The position numbers and the translations under genes were made by a program. The notes beneath the pieces are model-generated. The model had not been told where the DNA came from and searched no databases. It was given only the letters and a program-made list of their open reading frames with translations. Shown in pieces: positions 34,347 to 43,618 of a stretch of DNA of 60,476 nt. Within the stretch, counting starts at the first letter, position 1. The number at the start of each line of letters is the position of its first letter. The stretch is from positions 1 to 60,476 of the forward strand of contig JAWLGN010000001.1 in NCBI GenBank assembly GCA_041685075.1. Direction: 5' to 3'. The DNA comes from JAMCRM01 sp041685075. Its GTDB lineage: Bacteria; Acidobacteriota; Terriglobia; Bryobacterales; Bryobacteraceae.

Positions 34347-35705
34347 ATGAGACGCCGATCGATCGCCGGACCGCTGATCCTCATCCTGCTGGGCGTGTTG
34401 TTCCTGATCTACAACCTGCGCCCGCAGCTCCCGCTAGCGGAGCTGATCGCGGTCTACTGGCCTTTTCTACTGATTGCCTGGGGAGCTATTCGCATCGTGG
34501 AGGTGGTGGTCTCCTATCTGCGCGGCACGCCGCAGCGCGGCGGGCTCAGCGGAGGAGAGGTGGTGCTGATCGTCTTCATATGCCTGGCCGGCTCCGCGAT
34601 CTACTCGGCGCACCGGCACGGCTTCGGTTTCGCCCTGCGCGGAGTGCGGGTGTTCGGCCAGCCGTACGATTTCCCCATCTCGGCCACACGGGATGTCGCC
34701 AATGTCCGCCGGGTGGTCTTTGAGAACCGGAGGGGCAACCTGCGGGTTACCGGGTCGGACGTGAACCAGGTCCGGGCGGAGGGCCACAAGACCGTGCGCG
34801 CGCTCACCCGCGCCGACGCCAACCGCGCCCACCGCAACACGCCGCTTGAAATCGCCATCGAGGGAGACAGCGCTTTTGTGCGCACCAACCAGGAACGCGT
34901 CGCCGAGGATCTGCGGATGTCGGTGGATCTGGAGGTCACGGTGCCGCGTGGCGTGCGCGTGGAGATGCGCGGTCGCGGCGGCGACTACGAATTGACCGAC
35001 CTGGACGGCGACGTCGAGATCACGGCCGACCGCGCCGACGTCCGGCTCTACCGTATCGGCGGCAACGCGCGCGTCGAGCTGCGCCGCAGCAACCTGGTGA
35101 GAGCCGTGGATCTCAAGGGCAACCTGGACCTCGAAAGCGGGCGCGGAAACGACATCGAGCTGGAGAACATCCTCGGCCAGGTAGTCATCAGCGGCGCTTA
35201 CGGCGGCGCGTTGGAATTCAAGAACCTCGCCAAGCCGTTGCGCTTCGAATCCCGCAACACGGAGCTGCGGGTGGAGGCCCTGCCCGGACACATCAGCATG
35301 AACCTGAGCGGCTTCAAGGCCAGCAACCTGGTGGGACCTGTGCGGCTCACCACCACCTCGCGCGACGTCAGCATCGAGGAATTCACCCAGGCGCTGGAAC
35401 TCGAAACCGAACGCGGCGACATCGAACTGCGGCCCGGCCGCCTGCCGCTCGCGCGCATCGAGGCCCGTTCGCGCTCCGGCCGCATCGAGCTGACGCTGCC
35501 TTCAAAAGCGGCCTTCCAGTTGACCGCATCCACCGAGCAGGGCGAAGCCATCAACGACTTCGGACCGCCGCTCGAGAAGGAAACCGAGGGACGCTCCGCT
35601 ACATTGAAGGGGAAAGTCGGGGAGGGACCGTCCATTCATCTGGCCACCGGCCGAGGGAACGTTACGGTGCGGAAGGCGGGGGTGGGAACTACCACTCAGC
35701 TTTAA
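34347..35705 (+). CDS. LiaF-like membrane protein with DUF4097 beta-helix domain (module 1)
   Basis: A 452-aa protein with two or three N-terminal spans (IAGPLILILLGVLFLIYNL, YWPFLLIAWGAIRIV, VVLIVFICLAGSAIYSA). A long right-handed beta-repeat DUF4097 domain (about 115-450) has short strands such as VEITADRADVRLYRIGGNARVEL. DUF4097 domains are found on cell-surface and stress-associated proteins such as LiaG. It is the last gene of the first sigma/anti-sigma operon. A 12-bp hairpin follows. Confidence 0.85.
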   Translation: MRRRSIAGPLILILLGVLFLIYNLRPQLPLAELIAVYWPFLLIAWGAIRIVEVVVSYLRGTPQRGGLSGGEVVLIVFICLAGSAIYSAHRHGFGFALRGVRVFGQPYDFPISATRDVANVRRVVFENRRGNLRVTGSDVNQVRAEGHKTVRALTRADANRAHRNTPLEIAIEGDSAFVRTNQERVAEDLRMSVDLEVTVPRGVRVEMRGRGGDYELTDLDGDVEITADRADVRLYRIGGNARVELRRSNLVRAVDLKGNLDLESGRGNDIELENILGQVVISGAYGGALEFKNLAKPLRFESRNTELRVEALPGHISMNLSGFKASNLVGPVRLTTTSRDVSIEEFTQALELETERGDIELRPGRLPLARIEARSRSGRIELTLPSKAAFQLTASTEQGEAINDFGPPLEKETEGRSATLKGKVGEGPSIHLATGRGNVTVRKAGVGTTTQL

Positions 35706-35711
35706 ACGGTT

Positions 35712-35745
35712 CCGGGGGGAGCGCCCGAGACACCGCTCCCCCCGG
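35712..35745. terminator. Perfect 12-bp hairpin between convergent genes
   Basis: CCGGGGGGAGCG (35712-35723) and CGCTCCCCCCGG (35734-35745) are exact reverse complements around a ten-base loop, seven bases after the DUF4097 stop. It is well placed as a two-way terminator. No U-tract is present. Confidence 0.65.
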
Positions 35746-35759
35746 CTGCCGAATGAGTG

Positions 35760-36263
35760 CTACCGCGTTTTTGCCACCAGCACCGATTTGCCTGCCGGCA
35801 GGGCGGGCTTGCGCTCCTGCTCAACGCGCTGTTTCCGGCCGGGCTCCGGCTGCTTCTGGTGGTGCGGCGTGGTCTCGCGGCGGGAGGGTGTCCCGTCGAG
35901 CCGCTCGCCCTCACCCTGGTTCCACCAGATCACGCTCTCGGCGCAATACAGGCTCAGGGTATCGAGCAGCCGGTGCAGGGAGGCGGCCTCTTCCTTGGTA
36001 AATCCGCGCTTCTCGTTGGCGAAGGACATCACTGCGTCGTCGGGAGTGATCTCGTACCGGTCCGACTGCTTGACGACGAACTGACCATTGTTCTCCGTGC
36101 CCCGCTGCACGACCCATGTAAGCTTGTGGTTGGTCAGATCCCAGGTCACCGATTCCAGGCGTTTCTTCTCTTTGGCGCTGCTTTCAGCCCGATTTTCGGC
36201 TTTTTTGTCCTGCGCGCAGGAGATTGCCGCCATGGAAAGCATAAGAACGACCGCAGTCTTCAT
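35760..36263 (-). CDS. Small exported protein, possible lipoprotein, unknown function
   Basis: 167 aa from an ATG with AGGAGGA upstream. The N-terminus MKTAVVLMLSMAAISC is a signal peptide ending in a lipobox-like Ser-Cys. A charged helix (DKKAENRAESSAKEKKRLE) is followed by a beta-rich core (VTWDLTNHKLTWVVQ; RYEITPDDAVMSF) and a Lys/Arg/Pro-rich tail. No family recognised. Confidence 0.7.
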   Translation of the reverse strand: MKTAVVLMLSMAAISCAQDKKAENRAESSAKEKKRLESVTWDLTNHKLTWVVQRGTENNGQFVVKQSDRYEITPDDAVMSFANEKRGFTKEEAASLHRLLDTLSLYCAESVIWWNQGEGERLDGTPSRRETTPHHQKQPEPGRKQRVEQERKPALPAGKSVLVAKTR

Positions 36264-36556
36264 GATTCCTCCTCGTCTGAGATTCGTTCATGGCGAACCC
36301 GCGTAGAGGACTCCATCCCGAATCTTGCAGTCTCCCTGTGCAAGTTGGATGCCGGGCGCGAGCGCGCGGGTGCAGGTTTGTGCTGTAGCGCATGGCATGG
36401 CCGTGTAGCACCAGGGAGTGTCATCTATGCGACACCCCGTTGTACCGCAAACTCGCGCCCTGCTGCCAGGAGGGATTAGCCTGGAATCAGTGTGCATGGA
36501 CGGAATCCGATGGTGGAATGCAGACGGCGCGCAGCGGCGCCGCCCGCGGAGCTGAG
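36264..36556. other. Intergenic region between divergent genes
   Basis: No coding frame I trust. It contains CTTGCA/TGCAAG (36324-36344) as a six-bp inverted repeat. Promoters for the lipoprotein-like gene and the MFS gene must lie here. Confidence 0.4.
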
Positions 36557-37897
36557 ATGCGCTTGCCGGTAGCCTTCCGCTCCCTGCGCTATCGCAACTA
36601 CCGGCTCTTCGCCGGGGGGCAGCTCATCACCCTGACCGGCACCTGGATGCAGAACGTGGCGCAGGCCTGGCTGGTCTACCGGCTTACCGGGTCGGCGGTG
36701 CTGCTGGGCGCCATCGGGTTCACCCAGCAGATCCCCGTATTTTTGTTGGGACCCGCGGGCGGCATTATAGCGGACCACTTCCATCGCCACCGCGTAGTGA
36801 TCGCCACCCAGTCGGCCTCCATGCTGCTGGCCGGCACGCTGGCGGCCCTGACGCTCTCCGGGGTGGTCGCAGTCTGGCACCTGTTCGTCATCGCCGCGCT
36901 GCTCGGTTGTGTCAACGCCGTCGACATCCCTTCACGGCAAGCCTTTGTTGTGGACATGGTATCGCGCGCCGATTTGGTGAACGCGATCGCACTGAACTCC
37001 TCGATGTTCAACAGCGCTCGCGTAGTGGGGCCGTCGGTGGCGGGTCTGCTGGTGGCCTGGTTCGGGGAGGGGTGGTGTTTCCTGATCAACGCGCTGTCCT
37101 ACAGCGGGGTATTGACGGGCCTTCTCATGATGAACGTCCGCGCACCGGTACGGCGGCCTCCTGAGGGTCCCGCCCTGGAGCACGCCGTCGCGGGATTTCG
37201 CTTCGTGGCGCAAAATCCGCCCATCCTGGCCCTGTTGCTCCTGCTGGGAACCATCAGCATCACCGCCATGCCTTATATCGTGCTGATGCCCATCTTCGCC
37301 GACGAAGTGCTGGGCCGGGGTCCGGCCGGGCTGGGCATCCTGATGGGCGCGAGCGGCGTAGGGGCGGTGGCCGGCGCGCTGCTGCTGGCCGCGCGGCAGG
37401 AGGTCCACGGGCTCGGCACCGTGGTGGCGCTGGCGGCGGCCGGTTTCGGAGCCCTCCTGATGGCCTTCTCCGCATCCCGCAACTTCTGGTTCTCGGTGGC
37501 GCTGCTGGTGCCGGTGGGCTTCTGCCAGATGCTCCAGATGGGATCCTCCAATACGCTCGTGCAGAGCATGTCGCCGGATCGCCTGCGCGGGCGCGTGATG
37601 GCGGCCTACTCCATGATGTTCATGGGGATGGCGCCCATGGGATCGCTGCTCGCCGGTCTATTGGCGGCGCGGTTCGGTGCGCCAATCACGGTGGCCCTGG
37701 GTGGCGCCGTGGCCCTGGCTGCGGCCGGCCTGTTTGCGCTGAATCTGCCCGCGCTCCGCGTTGCGGGGTGGCGCCTCATCGTGGCCCAGGAGATGGCCGG
37801 CGGCGACCCCGCGCAGGAGATTACCGGCGGCGGCCTGGCGCTCGACCCACAACCGGGGAATCCCGGCCCCGATCCCTCCATACCGCGCCCGAACTAG
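36557..37897 (+). CDS. MFS transporter, EntS-like exporter
   Basis: About 446 aa starting at 36557 (GGAG just upstream; 36518 also possible). Twelve spans are expected. The family features are LRYRNYRLFAGGQLITLTGTWMQ at the N-terminus, the loop GGIIADHFHRHRVV, NAVDIPSRQAFVVDMV and SPDRLRGRVMAAYSM. These match the enterobactin-exporter-like MFS group. The substrate is unknown, no siderophore genes are nearby, and the C-terminal tail is Pro/Gly-rich. Confidence 0.88.
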   Translation: MRLPVAFRSLRYRNYRLFAGGQLITLTGTWMQNVAQAWLVYRLTGSAVLLGAIGFTQQIPVFLLGPAGGIIADHFHRHRVVIATQSASMLLAGTLAALTLSGVVAVWHLFVIAALLGCVNAVDIPSRQAFVVDMVSRADLVNAIALNSSMFNSARVVGPSVAGLLVAWFGEGWCFLINALSYSGVLTGLLMMNVRAPVRRPPEGPALEHAVAGFRFVAQNPPILALLLLLGTISITAMPYIVLMPIFADEVLGRGPAGLGILMGASGVGAVAGALLLAARQEVHGLGTVVALAAAGFGALLMAFSASRNFWFSVALLVPVGFCQMLQMGSSNTLVQSMSPDRLRGRVMAAYSMMFMGMAPMGSLLAGLLAARFGAPITVALGGAVALAAAGLFALNLPALRVAGWRLIVAQEMAGGDPAQEITGGGLALDPQPGNPGPDPSIPRPN

Positions 37898-38033
37898 CGC
37901 GCCGAACCCGGTGGTGCGCGTCGCCCTCGAGCGGCGCGCGCGAACCGCGGCGATTCCGTGTGGCGCATCTCGGGATAACCCCCATGGCGCCAGCCGCTAT
38001 GATGCTAAACTAGCGTTTCTTCTGGTGGTACTC

Positions 38034-38945
38034 ATGAGGTCTAATTTTTTCATCGTGTTGTGCGCCGGCCTCCTGCTCCTCGCGGGCGGGCCGGCGGCTT
38101 CCGCGGACGACGCTCAGGCCCCCGCCGGCCAGGCCGTCCAGCAACCCGCGCCGCCAACTGCTCCGAAGCCGCAGGCCGATCCTACCGAGGGACGGCCGTA
38201 TACCAGCGACGGCGCGGGATCGATCGCCCTCCAGTACTGGCTCACTCCGGCGCAACCCAAGCTGCGTAACGGCGATGCCGTACCCCAGGGCGGCAACGCT
38301 AACCTCGATTTCGCCCGCAACAACCGGCAGGCGGTCCCCGGAGTGACTCTGAGCCTGCCCGCCGGCAGTAACCATACTCTGCGCTTCTCCTACTTCCGCA
38401 CCCAGGGGCAGGGAAACACCACCTCGCCCGGCGACCTCGCCATATTCGATACGGTTTACGAGCCGGGCGACTACCTCTCCACCGGGTACACGCTCCAGAA
38501 CGCCAAGATCTCGTTCGACTATCTCTCCTGGCCGTTCCCCGTGAACTTCCGCAGCATCCGTATCAAAACATTGTGGGAGATGCAGTTCACCACCATCCGC
38601 TACACCCTGAACGCACCGCTGAAACCTACCGAGGACGATAAGGGCAATTTCATCAACAACGTGGCGGAAGGCTCCCACACGTTTGTCTATCCTACGTTCG
38701 GGTTGGGGGTGGAGAAATTCCTGTCGCGCAAGTGGCGCGTGGAGGCCAAGGCCAGCGGCTTCGCTCTGCCCAACCGGCCCGCGGTGCTCGACGCGGACGC
38801 CTTCGTGGCCTACTGCGGCGGTTCTTACGAGTTCATGGTGGGGGCGCGCGGCTTCCACTTCCGCACCTCGCCCCGGGAAGAGCACTTCATGCGGGGCACC
38901 TTCACCGGAGCTTACGTCGGGCTGCGCTGGTATCCCGGTCGTTGA
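38034..38945 (+). CDS. Outer-membrane beta-barrel protein
   Basis: 303 aa from the ATG at 38034. A signal peptide (LCAGLLLLAGGPAASA) and a Pro/Gln-rich linker (about 25-60) precede it. The rest alternates polar and hydrophobic residues (HTLRFSYFRTQGQ; RIKTLWEMQFTTIRY; FRTSPREEH), ending in YVGLRWYPGR, as in barrels. It looks like an eight- to twelve-strand porin-like or autotransporter-like barrel. It is not related to its neighbours by operon spacing. Confidence 0.7.
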   Translation: MRSNFFIVLCAGLLLLAGGPAASADDAQAPAGQAVQQPAPPTAPKPQADPTEGRPYTSDGAGSIALQYWLTPAQPKLRNGDAVPQGGNANLDFARNNRQAVPGVTLSLPAGSNHTLRFSYFRTQGQGNTTSPGDLAIFDTVYEPGDYLSTGYTLQNAKISFDYLSWPFPVNFRSIRIKTLWEMQFTTIRYTLNAPLKPTEDDKGNFINNVAEGSHTFVYPTFGLGVEKFLSRKWRVEAKASGFALPNRPAVLDADAFVAYCGGSYEFMVGARGFHFRTSPREEHFMRGTFTGAYVGLRWYPGR

Positions 38946-38979
38946 AGACGGTGGCCATCGGCTTGCACCGGACAGGCCG

Positions 38980-39657
38980 ATGACCAAGGGATTCGTCTTC
39001 GACGTGGACGGTACGCTGGTGGACTCGGTGGACCTGCACGCTCGCGCGTGGCAGGAAACCCTGCGCCGTTTCGGCCGGGAAGTCTCCTTCGAGGAGGTGC
39101 GCGCTCAGATCGGCAAGGGCGGCGATCAACTCATGCCCGTCTTCCTGCCGCCGGAGCAAGTGGAGCGCCGCGGCGAGGAGATCTCCGAATATCGCGACAA
39201 CCTCTTCCGCCGGGAGTACCTGGGCCGCGTGCGCCCGTTCCCCAAGGTGAAGGAACTGTTCGAGCGCGCCCGGTTCAACGGTCTGCGCATCGCGCTGGCC
39301 TCCTCCTCGCCGGAGGACGAGGTGGAGCACTACATCGACCTACTCGACGTTGGCAGCCTGATCCATGCCTACACCTCTGCCGACGATGCGGCCCGGAGCA
39401 AACCCTTCCCCGATATCTTCCGCGCGGCCATCTCGAGGCTGGAACTGCGCCCGCAAGAGCTGGTGATATTCGGCGATTCACCGTACGATGCCGAAGCCGC
39501 CGTGCGGCTGGGGTCTCCCGTGATCGGGCTGCGCTGCGGCGGCTTTGCGGAGTCGGACCTGCGGGCCGCCGGGTGCGTAGCCGTCTACGACGACCCGGCG
39601 GACCTGTTGCGGGATTACACGGCGCTGGAGGCGCTGGCGGTGCGGCCCGCCGCGTAG
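38980..39657 (+). CDS. HAD-superfamily phosphatase/phosphoglucomutase-like protein
   Basis: 225 aa starting at 38980. Motif I FDVDGTLVDS, motif II ASSSPED, motif III Lys in ARSKPFPDIF and motif IV GDSPYDAEAA are all present with a helical cap, the subfamily IA layout. Beta-phosphoglucomutase or sugar-phosphate phosphatase activity is plausible. Its 3' end lies five bases from the next convergent gene. Confidence 0.88.
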   Translation: MTKGFVFDVDGTLVDSVDLHARAWQETLRRFGREVSFEEVRAQIGKGGDQLMPVFLPPEQVERRGEEISEYRDNLFRREYLGRVRPFPKVKELFERARFNGLRIALASSSPEDEVEHYIDLLDVGSLIHAYTSADDAARSKPFPDIFRAAISRLELRPQELVIFGDSPYDAEAAVRLGSPVIGLRCGGFAESDLRAAGCVAVYDDPADLLRDYTALEALAVRPAA

Positions 39658-39662
39658 CACGC

Positions 39663-40391
39663 CTACCGGCGCGGCGGCCGGCGGTCGCGGTCCAGGGTGC
39701 GATCTACGTCCTCGGTGAGGCTGTCCCGCGGGCGTGTCTCGGTGGTGTGGGTTTCCGTGGTATGAATCTCCGCCGGGTGCTCCTCGACGCCCGGCTCCCC
39801 GGTTGCCAGCGGATCGCTTCTACCCGCCGTGCGGGTGCGCGGCACGGGTTTCTCGGAGGCGGCAAAATCGGCGCGTGCCTCGCCGGCCGAGGAGATGTCC
39901 TCCGCACCGGTCTGCCGCAGCACGTCTTTTGCGCGCCGCACCCAGTCGCTGTTGTCACAGTGCACCGAGAGCAGCAGCCCGCCCTGGCGGATGCGTCCTT
40001 CGTACCGCTTGGCCTCGTACTCCGGCAGTCCCATGCCGGCCAGGGCGCCGACGACGCCGCCGGTGATCCCCAGGGCGCCGGCGCCGGCCAGCGCCGCCAC
40101 GATGGGGCCGGCGGCGATGAACGGCCCCACTCCCGGAATGGCCAGCGCGCCGATGCCCGCCAGCCAGCCCAGCACGCCCCCGGTAGCCGCGCCCACCACG
40201 CCGCCTGTAGTGGCGCCTTCAGGCGCCTTGCTGGATTTGCGGTGCCCGAGATCCTTGCTGCCCGTGTTGTCCGGCAGCAGCACCGAAATATCGGTCTGGC
40301 GGAATCCGGCCGCGCGGAGTGTGTCGACGGCTTCCTCGATCCCCTCCCGGTCGCGGTAGATCCCAAAGACGGCTGTATTTTTGCCTGCCAT
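39663..40391 (-). CDS. YflT/GsMtx-like general stress protein with glycine-zipper
   Basis: A 242-aa protein. The N-terminal domain (about residues 5-50) reads AVFGIYRDREGIEEAVDTLRAAGF, like the general-stress 17M/YflT domain. The middle (about 60-120) is a Gly/Ala-rich membrane-inserting zipper. A charged C-terminal tail has THTTET-type repeats and RDRR. Probably a stress-induced membrane-associated protein. Confidence 0.75.
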   Translation of the reverse strand: MAGKNTAVFGIYRDREGIEEAVDTLRAAGFRQTDISVLLPDNTGSKDLGHRKSSKAPEGATTGGVVGAATGGVLGWLAGIGALAIPGVGPFIAAGPIVAALAGAGALGITGGVVGALAGMGLPEYEAKRYEGRIRQGGLLLSVHCDNSDWVRRAKDVLRQTGAEDISSAGEARADFAASEKPVPRTRTAGRSDPLATGEPGVEEHPAEIHTTETHTTETRPRDSLTEDVDRTLDRDRRPPRR

Positions 40392-40559
40392 AAATGGCGC
40401 TCCTTATACTCCGGACGGAGTAACCGGGCGGCTGCCCGGTCCCGTCCCTGGAGTTGTATTGCATTGCGCGGGCCACAGCGAAAATGCGCACGCCGAAGCG
40501 CCCGTCAAACGGATAGAATTGAGGTTTACCGTCCACCTCAACCAAGGAGTGTAGAAGCG

Positions 40560-41408
40560 ATGAGTATGGAGACCAGCCGCCGCGGCTTCCTGGCCGGCGC
40601 CGGGGCCATGGGCATGAGTATGGGGCTGAGCGCGGGGGCCGCCGGTGCCGCCGTCGAGAACGACACCCTGGGATTCAAGCTGGGGGTGGCCACCTATTCC
40701 TTGCGCGAGTTCCAGCGCGGGCTGGCCATTCGTATGATCCGGCAGTTGCAGACTCCCTACGTCAGTATCAAGGAGTTCCACCTGTGGATCTCGGCTGCGC
40801 CTTCCGAATGGCAGCGGGGCCGCAGAGACTTCGAAAAAGCCGGGCTGCGGATTATGAGCGGCGGCAACATCAGCTTCCCCACCACCGACGAAGCCGACAT
40901 TCGCCGCAAGTTCGAATACGCCAAGACCACCGGGATGCCGATGATGGTCTGCGCCCCCACCCACGAGAGCTTGCCCGTGGTGGAGAAGTTCGTCAAGGAG
41001 TACAACATCAAGATCGCCATCCACAACCATGGGCCGGAGGACAAGCACTTCCCCACGCCGCAATCGGTGCTCAAAGCCGTAAAGAACATGGACCCGCGCT
41101 GCGGCCTGTGCATCGACCTGGGCCACTCCGCGCGCACCGGTGTGGACCTGGTGGAAAGCCTGGTGGAGGCCGGCAACCGGCTCTTCGACGTCCACATCAA
41201 GGACCTGCGCTCCCTCTCCGACAAGGCCAGCCAGTGCGACGTGGGCGACGGCGCCATGCCGGTGGTGGCTATCTTCAAGCAGTTGCACAAGATGGGCTAC
41301 ACGGGATGCGTCAACCTGGAGTACGAAATCAACGGCAGCGATCCTTTGCCCGGGATGCTGAAATCGTTCTCCTACATGCGGGGCGTTCTGGCGGGGTTGA
41401 AGGGCTGA
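40560..41408 (+). CDS. Tat-exported sugar-phosphate isomerase/epimerase-like TIM barrel
   Basis: 282 aa from the ATG at 40560. A Tat signal (TSRRGFLAGAGAMG) precedes the AP-endonuclease-2-like TIM barrel (LGVATYSLREF; KIAIHNHG; LCIDLGHS; FDVHIKDL; VNLEYEI). The metal-binding His/Glu/Asp set is present. Many acidobacterial members are exported. The substrate is unknown. It is followed directly by the next gene. Confidence 0.88.
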   Translation: MSMETSRRGFLAGAGAMGMSMGLSAGAAGAAVENDTLGFKLGVATYSLREFQRGLAIRMIRQLQTPYVSIKEFHLWISAAPSEWQRGRRDFEKAGLRIMSGGNISFPTTDEADIRRKFEYAKTTGMPMMVCAPTHESLPVVEKFVKEYNIKIAIHNHGPEDKHFPTPQSVLKAVKNMDPRCGLCIDLGHSARTGVDLVESLVEAGNRLFDVHIKDLRSLSDKASQCDVGDGAMPVVAIFKQLHKMGYTGCVNLEYEINGSDPLPGMLKSFSYMRGVLAGLKG

Positions 41409-42032
41409 TTGAGCAGCGCGGTTCGGCACCTCTGGGGCTGGGTATTGGTCTTCCTGGGCCTGCTCGGACTCATTATGCCCATTATGCCCGGCTGGGTGTT
41501 TCTGATCCCGGGGCTGGTGATCCTGTCCGATCACTTTCCCTCCGTGCGCCGGCTGGTGGAATGGGCCAAACGCAAGGCGCAGCTCGACCGCCTGCGCGAC
41601 CACATGCGGGGGAGAAAGCAGGCTATGGCAGAGATTCCAATCGGAACCATACATGAAGAGGGCTTCCTGGTTACCAGCGAGGTGGCGGTGGATTTCCTGG
41701 GGGTAGAGGACGCCCGCGTGCTGGCCACCCCCAGGTTGATCGGCGGCCTGGAGCGCACCTGCCGCAACGCCGTGCTGCCTTTTCTCGAGCCGGGGAACGA
41801 CACCGTGGGCACCCACGTGAACGTTTACCACCTCTCCGCCACCCCCATCGGGATGCGGGTGAGCTTCCGCGCCGAGGTGGTTTCAGTAGAGGAGCGCCGC
41901 GTGAATTTCAAGGTGGAGGCCTTCGACGAGGCCGGAAAAATCGCGGAGGGCACCCATCAGAGGGCGGTGGTCAACGTGGAGCGCTTCGCCGGGCGCGTGC
42001 GGAAAAAGCGCGAGGAGCACGCCCCCGGCTGA
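41409..42032 (+). CDS. Fusion of PGPGW membrane segment and FlK-like hotdog thioesterase
   Basis: A 207-aa frame starting at the TTG directly after the isomerase stop (GAAGGG just upstream). Residues about 7-45 are a PGPGW-type hydrophobic span (VLVFLGLLGLIMPIMPGW). Residues about 73-205 are a hotdog fold like fluoroacetyl-CoA thioesterase (VLATPRLIGGLERTC, VGTHVNVYHLSATPIG). A GGGGAG stretch before the ATG at 41625 could also start the thioesterase alone, giving two products. Substrate unknown. Confidence 0.7.
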   Translation: MSSAVRHLWGWVLVFLGLLGLIMPIMPGWVFLIPGLVILSDHFPSVRRLVEWAKRKAQLDRLRDHMRGRKQAMAEIPIGTIHEEGFLVTSEVAVDFLGVEDARVLATPRLIGGLERTCRNAVLPFLEPGNDTVGTHVNVYHLSATPIGMRVSFRAEVVSVEERRVNFKVEAFDEAGKIAEGTHQRAVVNVERFAGRVRKKREEHAPG

Positions 42033-42078
42033 CGCCTTTTTTCGGTACCCTTTCACCTATGCTTCGTCCAACTGAGCG

Positions 42079-42696
42079 ATGGCCCGGGATGGAGCCGCAG
42101 CGGCAGGCGCCCTCGTGAGCCCGAAACTTGACGAAGCAACCCTGATCCGGGCGGTCCAGCACGGTGACCGGGACGCCTTCGAGCAGCTTGTGCGGGCCTA
42201 CGACCGGGATGTGCTGCGCCTGGCCATGAACCTGCTGCGGTCGCCCGAAGATGCCCGGGATGTCTATCAGGAGGCATTTTTGCGGGTCTACCGCAATATC
42301 GGTTCGTTTCGGTTCGATTGCAGTTTCCATACCTGGCTCTACAGAATCGTCACCAACATTTGCCTGGATCACCTGAGGAAGCGAAAGGTGCGTAAAGAAG
42401 AGCAGACGGTAGTGGAGACCGCCGCGGGCACGGTGGACCGCGGGGAGTTGGTCCAGGAACGCGGCCCCGCGGCCGATCCCGAGCGGAGCTGCATGAACCG
42501 TGAGTTGGCGGCGCGCATCGATGCCGCCCTGCGGGATCTCACCCCGCGCGAGCGCATGGTCTTCGAGTTGCGCCATTACCAGGGACTGCGCCTGCGCCAG
42601 ATCGGCGAAACGCTGGGCACCAGCGAGGAAGCCGCCAAGAACTGCCTGTTCCGGGCCACCCAGAAGATGCGTGTCATGCTGGGGGAGTTTGTATGA
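42079..42696 (+). CDS. ECF-type RNA polymerase sigma factor (module 2)
   Basis: About 205 aa (or 193 from the GTG at 42115). Region 2 has VRAYDRDVLRLAMNLL, DVYQEAFLRVYRNI and WLYRIVTNICLDHLRKRK. Region 4 has LTPRERMVFELRHYQGL and LRQIGETLGTSEEAAKNCLFRATQ. It overlaps the following anti-sigma gene by four bases and is the start of the second module. Confidence 0.94.
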   Translation: MARDGAAAAGALVSPKLDEATLIRAVQHGDRDAFEQLVRAYDRDVLRLAMNLLRSPEDARDVYQEAFLRVYRNIGSFRFDCSFHTWLYRIVTNICLDHLRKRKVRKEEQTVVETAAGTVDRGELVQERGPAADPERSCMNRELAARIDAALRDLTPRERMVFELRHYQGLRLRQIGETLGTSEEAAKNCLFRATQKMRVMLGEFV

Positions 42697-43616
42697 GCTG
42701 CGAGAGATTGCATCCGTTGATTCCGCTGTATCACTACGGCGAACTGCCGCCGGAGGAAGAGGAGCGGCTCGAGCAGCACCTGGAAAGCTGCGAGAGCTGC
42801 CGGAGCGAAGTGGAGCGGCAAAAGCGGCTGGCCGCGGCGCTGGATGCCCGCGAGATGCCGCTGCCGGACGGGCTGCTGGCCGAGTGCCGCCACGAACTGA
42901 TGCGCGCGGTCTACCGCGGCGAGGCGCCGGCCCTCCCTCGTCGCGCGGGCGTGTGGCCGGCCTTCCGCGAGGGCTTTGCGGCCCTGTTCGCCTCGCTTTC
43001 CAGGGTGAGGGTGCCGGCCGGCGCGGTGGCTCTTATCGCGCTGGGCTGGTTCGCCGCACGCCTGACCATGCCCACCGAGCGCATCCCGGTGGAACCCGCC
43101 GACGTGGTCTACTCCACCATCCGGTCCATCCGGCCGGCCGCGGCCGGGCGCGTGGAGATCGCGGTGGACGAGACGCGCCGCCGGGTGGTTTCGGGACCGC
43201 TCGAAGACGGCGATATCCGCCGGCTGCTGCTGGCCGCGGCGCGGGAGCAGGAAAACCCCGCCGTGCGAGTGGAATCGGTAGGGTTGTTGAAGGACCAGCC
43301 CATCACCCCGATGGTGCGGGAGGTGCTGCTTACCGCCGCCCAGAACGATCCCAACCCCGCGGTGCGCCTGAAGGCCGTGGAGGCGCTCAAGCCTGTGGCG
43401 GCGGATACGGCGGTTCGTGATGTTCTGGCCCAGGTGCTGCTGACGGATGAAAATCCGGGTGTGCGGATTCGCTCGATCGACCTGCTGGTAGAGCACCGCG
43501 ACGGCTCCATGGTGGGGCTGTTGCAGCGAGTGGTGCAGCGCGACAGCAACAGCTACATCCGGCTGAAGAGCGAGCGCGCGCTGCGCGAGATGAACGCCTC
43601 GATCGGGACCTTCTAG
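42693..43616 (+). CDS. Anti-sigma factor with zinc finger and HEAT-like repeats (module 2)
   Basis: A 307-aa protein. The N-terminal ZAS zinc finger is HLESCESC at about residues 30-37, with one span at about 109-126 (VPAGAVALIALGWFAA). A long extracytoplasmic part contains about four HEAT-like helical repeats (AAQNDPNPAVRLKAVEAL; LTDENPGVRIRSIDLL). HEAT repeats are unusual in an anti-sigma factor and suggest protein-binding signal input. It overlaps the sigma gene by four bases. Confidence 0.87.
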   Translation: MSCERLHPLIPLYHYGELPPEEEERLEQHLESCESCRSEVERQKRLAAALDAREMPLPDGLLAECRHELMRAVYRGEAPALPRRAGVWPAFREGFAALFASLSRVRVPAGAVALIALGWFAARLTMPTERIPVEPADVVYSTIRSIRPAAAGRVEIAVDETRRRVVSGPLEDGDIRRLLLAAAREQENPAVRVESVGLLKDQPITPMVREVLLTAAQNDPNPAVRLKAVEALKPVAADTAVRDVLAQVLLTDENPGVRIRSIDLLVEHRDGSMVGLLQRVVQRDSNSYIRLKSERALREMNASIGTF

Positions 43617-43618
43617 CC

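Noticed and set aside
39048..40559. Long upstream extension of the Tat isomerase frame
   Set aside because: It is Arg/Gly-rich shadow coding across the HAD and YflT-like genes. The Tat signal marks the true start at 40560.
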